Source: Acidobacteriota bacterium (GTDB lineage: Bacteria > Acidobacteriota > Terriglobia > Terriglobales > Acidobacteriaceae). From it: 11,845 nucleotides of DNA. Position 1 is the first letter of the stretch. Each line of letters begins with the position of its first letter. The position numbers and the translations under genes were made by a program. The notes below the pieces were generated by a model. It ran no database searches, had not been told where the DNA came from, and worked only from the letters and a program-made list of their open reading frames with translations. Location: NCBI GenBank assembly GCA_021805265.1, contig JAJZFR010000109.1, positions 1 to 11,845 on the forward strand, read 5' to 3'. This document shows, in pieces, positions 8,338 through 11,845 of the stretch.

Positions 8338-9849
8338 ATGACCCGCGCTGCACTCGCAATCTCCGGACCTACTGCCTGGAAATCGCCCTCGAAATGGCTT
8401 CTGCTGCTCTGCGCTGCGGGCGCGCTCGCCGGATGCAAGCCCGTCGGCCCGGACTACCGCAGGCCCGCCTACACCCCAACCCCGCTCTACAAGGAAACCG
8501 GTGCCTCCACCGTCATTGTCCCCCCACCCGCTCCCGCCGGAGGAGCCTGGCAGCCCGCGTCACCCTCCGATGGCATGTTGCGCGGCAAATGGTGGGAGGT
8601 CTTTGGCGACCCACAACTCAATCAACTCGAAGAGCGCATCGCCGCCAAAAACCTCGCCGTCCGCCAGGCCCTCGATCTCTATCAGGCCGCGCAGCAACAG
8701 GTGCGTATTGCTCAGTCCAGCTACACTCCGCTGATCTCCGCCGGGCCGTCCTTCACCCACAACAAGCTCTCCTCGCGCCGCCCTTTTTACAACGGAACCG
8801 GCGGCTCCTCCCAGTTCAACGACCTCCAGCTTCTGGCCCAGGCGAGCTGGGAGCCCGACTTCTGGGGACAGATCCGCCGCACCGTCGAGGCGGCGCGCGC
8901 CAATGCCCAGGCTACCGCCGCACAGCAGGCCAATATCGAGCTGAGCTTCGAGGCCCAGATGGCTTCCTCCTACCTCGAAATGCGCGGCCTCGACCACCAG
9001 AAACAGCTTCTCCAGGCGGATGTGGAGGAACTCGATGCGCAGCTCAAACTGGCACAGCAGCGCCTCCAGGGCGGCGTCGATACCGAGGCCGACGTCGAGC
9101 TGGCAAAGACCCAGCTCGAAAGCACGCGCGCCCAGATGATCGACGTGGGCATCGTTCGCGCCCAGCTTGAACACATCGTCGGCACCATCGCCGACTACAA
9201 GCTGCCCAACTTCAGCCTCGCTCCTGCGCCGCTCGACCTCGCACTGCCCAATATCCCGCTCGGCGTCCCGTCGCAGTTGCTCGAGCGGCGCCCAGACATC
9301 GCCATTGCCGAGCGCCAGGCCGCCGCCGCCAACGCCCAGATCGGCATCGCCATCAGCGCCTATTACCCCACCCTCACTCTCGGCGGCTCGGGCGGCTTTG
9401 AAAGCACCCACGGCGGAACCTGGATTCAAGGCCCCAGCACCCTCTGGTCCCTCGGTGCCTCTGCCGTCGAACTCCTGGTCGATGGCGGTCGCCGACACGC
9501 CTACACCGCTCAGGCGCGCGACCAGTTCGAAGCCGCCGCCAACAACTACAAGGGCGTCGTCTTCCTCGCCTTCAACGAGGTCGAGGACGACCTCTCGGAC
9601 CTGCGCATTCTCGAGCAGGAGACCGCCGCTCAACAGGCCGCCGTCGATAGCGCCCAACGCGCGCTCGACCTCACCAACCAAGAGTACGCGGGCGGGGTGG
9701 TCAACTATCTTCAGGTCCTCATCGCCGAGAACGCGCTCATTCAAAATCAGCGCACCCTCGCCACGCTCACCACAGCGCGGTTCACCGGCAGCGTCCAGTT
9801 GATCGCCGCCCTCGGCGGAGGCTGGGACACCACCCAACTGCCTCATTGA
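8338..9849 (+). CDS. Outer-membrane efflux lipoprotein, NodT/OprM family
   Basis: Forms the trimeric outer-membrane duct of the pump encoded by the two preceding genes. The 503-residue product has a signal peptide with hydrophobic core LLLLCAAGAL and lipobox LAGC, with the lipidated cysteine at C33. Two OEP repeats follow, at about 95-285 and 310-490. Hallmarks are KWWEVFGDPQLNQL (about 84-97), SWEPDFWGQIRRTVEAA (about 170-186) and LLERRPDIAIAERQAAAANA (314-333), the last typical of NodT-type channels. The long Ala/Gln-rich helices match the coiled-coil tunnel. The length is normal for the family. The start follows the adaptor stop by 2 nt and uses the strong GGAGG. It ends 13 nt before the stop of a converging gene, with no obvious hairpin terminator between them. 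Confidence 0.95.
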   Translation: MTRAALAISGPTAWKSPSKWLLLLCAAGALAGCKPVGPDYRRPAYTPTPLYKETGASTVIVPPPAPAGGAWQPASPSDGMLRGKWWEVFGDPQLNQLEERIAAKNLAVRQALDLYQAAQQQVRIAQSSYTPLISAGPSFTHNKLSSRRPFYNGTGGSSQFNDLQLLAQASWEPDFWGQIRRTVEAARANAQATAAQQANIELSFEAQMASSYLEMRGLDHQKQLLQADVEELDAQLKLAQQRLQGGVDTEADVELAKTQLESTRAQMIDVGIVRAQLEHIVGTIADYKLPNFSLAPAPLDLALPNIPLGVPSQLLERRPDIAIAERQAAAANAQIGIAISAYYPTLTLGGSGGFESTHGGTWIQGPSTLWSLGASAVELLVDGGRRHAYTAQARDQFEAAANNYKGVVFLAFNEVEDDLSDLRILEQETAAQQAAVDSAQRALDLTNQEYAGGVVNYLQVLIAENALIQNQRTLATLTTARFTGSVQLIAALGGGWDTTQLPH

Positions 9850-9862
9850 TATTCTCTTCAGC

Positions 9863-11266
9863 TTATGGAACGGTTACCGTGCGGAAGAGCCGCTCCGCCT
9901 GGCCGCCCACCACGCGATACAGCGCAAACCGGCGATCCCCGTCGCCCTCCAGTTCAAACAGCAACTCCGCGCGATTGTCGCCCATCGCGTCCACCGCGTC
10001 CACCAGCTTCATGCGCGGCGTCTGGTCCAGATGCGCCGCATCGGTCACGCTTTTCATGAGCATGATCGGCTTGCCATAGAGATCAGGCTGGGCAATCAGC
10101 GTGACGAACTTCTGCGAGTAAATCGCCCGTCCGTTGGCGGGCTGAGCGCCGAGATCGGGCGGCGGTGTGCTGGCCGAAAACACCATCGTCGGCGGTGCCC
10201 CATACTCCAGCTCGAAGCTGCGAAAATCCTCGTCGCCCAGCCGCGCCGGGTCCACGGAACCGGACTGCATAGCCGCCGGAGTCGCGGCCTTCAGAGGCCC
10301 GGTTTTCTTTGGCGGCGCAGGCGGCGCATTCATCCCCAGTGCGTCGCGGGCCGCTGCTTCAAGCGCCCGCTGCATCGTCGCTCTCACAAACGGATTGGCC
10401 CAACTGTAAGTCCACGGATGCTGCATCCGAGGGGAAACGTCCGAGACCGCCACAAGCTGCTCCATCTTCGGTGGCGCGCCTTCGAGCTTTGCCGACTGGT
10501 TACCCGGATTTGCGGGCTTGCCCCGCTTCAGCAGCGGGCGATCCGGATCCGTCGAGTTCAGGCCCGTTTCCCGCAACCCATCGCCGCTCGCGTTCGAGGC
10601 CGGGTTATCTTTGGGCAGGTGGCGCAGCGTCGGGCGATCCGGATCAACGGCCCCCGTGCCGCCCGCCGTCTGGGTCGAGCTGCTGGCCGGTGAGGATGCG
10701 TCTCCCCGGCGCTGCAACGTCGGGCGATCCGGATCGCCCGCGCCCGCTTGGGGGCCCGTTCCGCCGGATTTTCCGCTTGCCGTCGCTGCCGCTTTCGGGT
10801 GCTTGCGCTTCAGCACCGGCTCGCTGTCGTCCAGTCCCGCTACATCGAAGCCACTGGTGTTCAACGCCGGCGGCGCGGGCTTCGGCAGCGGCTTCCACAC
10901 GCCGTAACCGCGCCAGGCATTGACCCGTTGCTCCGACGCCTGCCAGGAGACTTGCCCAGCGGAATATACATCGAACAAACCGACCGGCTTGCCCGCCGAT
11001 TCCAGCTCATATTCCACGCCGCCTGCCAGCGCCAGCGGCTCCGGGCGGCTCAGGTAAAGCGTGCCGTCGTTCAACTCTTCCCCGTCGTAGACCGTGACCG
11101 GGATCAATCGGCTGGCCGAGGGTTTTCCCGGCGCTCCCACCCACTCCAGCACAGCCACGGCGCGCAGCACCGGCTTCCCCTTGTCCTCGGTCTTGGTAAT
11201 CCGTCCCGGATACTGGGCCACGGCTGGCCAGCCAAAAACACTCAGGGCGATAACTGTCGAAAACAT
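9863..11266 (-). CDS. Secreted protein with spaced DPDRP repeats, function unknown
   Basis: I do not recognise a named family. From ATG 11266 the product is 467 residues. The hydrophobic N-terminus ends in PAVAQ, giving a likely signal-peptidase cut after A17. Residues about 25-125 look folded (VTVYDGEELNDGTLYLSRPE). Residues about 125-270 are Ala/Ser/Gly/Pro-rich and carry four spaced motifs: DDSEPVLKRK (146-155), DPDRPTLQRR (178-187), DPDRPTLRHL (208-217) and DPDRPLLKRG (240-249). A second folded part (about 340-467) includes GDNRAELLFELEGDGDRRFA, resembling an FG-GAP-like repeat. The start is uncertain. The ATG lacks a spaced Shine-Dalgarno and a basic n-region; upstream codons in frame would supply K and R but offer no good start before the region overlaps the divergent bcp leader. 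It is convergent with the efflux operon. Confidence 0.75.
   Translation of the reverse strand: MFSTVIALSVFGWPAVAQYPGRITKTEDKGKPVLRAVAVLEWVGAPGKPSASRLIPVTVYDGEELNDGTLYLSRPEPLALAGGVEYELESAGKPVGLFDVYSAGQVSWQASEQRVNAWRGYGVWKPLPKPAPPALNTSGFDVAGLDDSEPVLKRKHPKAAATASGKSGGTGPQAGAGDPDRPTLQRRGDASSPASSSTQTAGGTGAVDPDRPTLRHLPKDNPASNASGDGLRETGLNSTDPDRPLLKRGKPANPGNQSAKLEGAPPKMEQLVAVSDVSPRMQHPWTYSWANPFVRATMQRALEAAARDALGMNAPPAPPKKTGPLKAATPAAMQSGSVDPARLGDEDFRSFELEYGAPPTMVFSASTPPPDLGAQPANGRAIYSQKFVTLIAQPDLYGKPIMLMKSVTDAAHLDQTPRMKLVDAVDAMGDNRAELLFELEGDGDRRFALYRVVGGQAERLFRTVTVP
10535..10735 (-). repeat. Dispersed coding repeat encoding DPDRP motifs
   Basis: The 15-bp string CGGGCGATCCGGATC occurs exactly at 10535-10549, 10631-10645 and 10721-10735. 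The last two are identical over 18 bp (10628-10645 and 10718-10735). All are in the same frame of the secreted protein and encode Asp-Pro-Asp-Arg-Pro. Spacing is 96 and 90 bp, both multiples of three. Confidence 0.85.
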
Positions 11267-11393
11267 CCTCAGGAATACTTTTGTTGCCCGGATGGAAGCG
11301 CATCCCCAGCCACCCGCGCGCCCAGCCCCGCATTTTCTATAATCGAGCCAGAGCCCGGCCTTCCCCGCCGAGCCGGCCAGCGAGGAAACCACC
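11267..11393. promoter_or_regulatory. Divergent intergenic region, DPDRP-repeat gene / bcp
   Basis: These 127 bp lie between two divergent starts. The right half holds a perfect TATAAT (see its own entry). The left half has nothing that I can assign as a promoter for the leftward gene. Confidence 0.55.
11338..11343 (+). promoter_or_regulatory. Likely -10 element of the bcp promoter
   Basis: TATAAT, a perfect -10 consensus, stands out in GC-rich surroundings. It would start a transcript about 45 nt before the bcp ATG. The -35 position is CG-rich and matches nothing, so an activator or a different sigma preference may be involved. Confidence 0.4.
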
Positions 11394-11845
11394 ATGGAAC
11401 TGCACGATAAAGTCGCCAACTTCACTCTCCAGGACGATCAGGAGCAGACCGTCAACCTCACCGACTTTGCAGGAAAACCTGTCGTACTCTTTTTTTACCC
11501 CAAAGCCGACACCCCTGGCTGCACCATCGAAGCCTGCGGCTTCCGCGACACCTTCACCAAACTCCAGGCGGCCGGTGCGGTCGTGCTCGGCATCTCCCGC
11601 GACACACCCAAAGCGCAGCGCAAGTTCCGCGAAAAGTTCGACCTGCCCTACCCGCTCCTCGCCGATGTAGACGAGAAAGTCTGCAATCAGTTTGGCGTAC
11701 TCAAGGAAAAGAACATGTACGGGAAAAAAGTCTGGGGCATCGAGCGCACCACCTTCGTCATCGGCCCCGATCAGACCCTCATCCAAATCTTCCCCAAAGT
11801 AGCCCCCGAAGGCCACGCCGAAGCAGTCCTCGCCGCGCTGAAGGG
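11394..11845 (+). CDS. bcp: Bcp/PrxQ-type thioredoxin-dependent peroxiredoxin (3' end just off the window)
   Basis: Reduces hydrogen peroxide and organic hydroperoxides with thioredoxin as donor, in the cytoplasm. 150 complete codons are present; Bcp proteins are typically about 150-157 residues, so only a few are missing. The active-site motif PKADTPGC gives P36, T40 and peroxidatic C43. C48 lies five residues on, the resolving-cysteine position of atypical 2-Cys Bcp enzymes. R118 in WGIERTTFVI is the conserved active-site arginine. There is no signal peptide. GAGGA at 11382-11386 lies 7 nt before the ATG, a good ribosome-binding site. It is divergent from the repeat-bearing secreted protein, with TATAAT upstream at 11338. 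Family and catalytic residues are clear. Confidence 0.96.
   Translation, partial: MELHDKVANFTLQDDQEQTVNLTDFAGKPVVLFFYPKADTPGCTIEACGFRDTFTKLQAAGAVVLGISRDTPKAQRKFREKFDLPYPLLADVDEKVCNQFGVLKEKNMYGKKVWGIERTTFVIGPDQTLIQIFPKVAPEGHAEAVLAALK

Noticed and set aside
7085..8359. Open frame antisense to the second adaptor
   Set aside because: Gly/Asp/Val-rich shadow of a well-supported gene.
8560..9846. Open frame antisense to the outer-membrane channel
   Set aside because: Gly/Glu/Leu-rich shadow; the sense strand carries a lipobox and NodT-family motifs.
9850..9862. Possible bidirectional terminator between the convergent genes
   Set aside because: Only 13 nt lie between the stops, and no hairpin with a T-run was seen there.

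Overview
The window is high-GC bacterial DNA dominated by two back-to-back tripartite RND efflux operons, followed by a secreted low-complexity protein and a peroxiredoxin. The gene types, GC-rich wobble positions and gene style suggest an Acidobacteriota-like soil bacterium. This is an inference from overall style; there is no rRNA or other marker gene to confirm it.

Positions 1-3385, minus strand: an MdtA-type periplasmic adaptor is followed by an MdtB/MdtC-type inner-membrane RND permease that runs off the left edge. The two overlap by 4 nt (GTGA). Positions 3386-3803 form a 418-bp divergent control region with no convincing gene. An 11-bp motif (AATCCGGAAAC) occurs there twice, and a third copy lies at the very start of the leftward operon. 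It is a candidate shared operator.

Positions 3804-9849, plus strand: a second, different RND permease, its adaptor and an outer-membrane lipoprotein channel of the NodT/OprM type. The junctions are tightly overlapped (ATGA, then TGA 2 nt before the next ATG), so this is a complete tripartite pump in one operon. The permease has the paired TM4 aspartates but lacks the TM10 lysine used by AcrB-like pumps. It also carries a Thr/Pro/Gly-rich insertion in the second periplasmic half.

Positions 9863-11266, minus strand: a secreted protein of unrecognised function that converges on the efflux operon. It has four spaced copies of a D-P-D-R-P-type motif in a disordered Ala/Ser/Gly/Pro linker, and a C-terminal globular region with an FG-GAP-like stretch. 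A short divergent intergenic region (11267-11393) separates it from a Bcp-type peroxiredoxin that reaches the right edge only a few residues short of complete.

Functionally this is an envelope-stress and efflux neighbourhood: two pumps under a shared divergent control region, then a thiol peroxidase. No tRNA, rRNA, CRISPR array, insertion sequence or prophage gene was seen. I found no clear sign of a wholly new multi-gene system. The best leads are the repeated operator-like motif, the atypical second permease and the repeat-bearing secreted protein.
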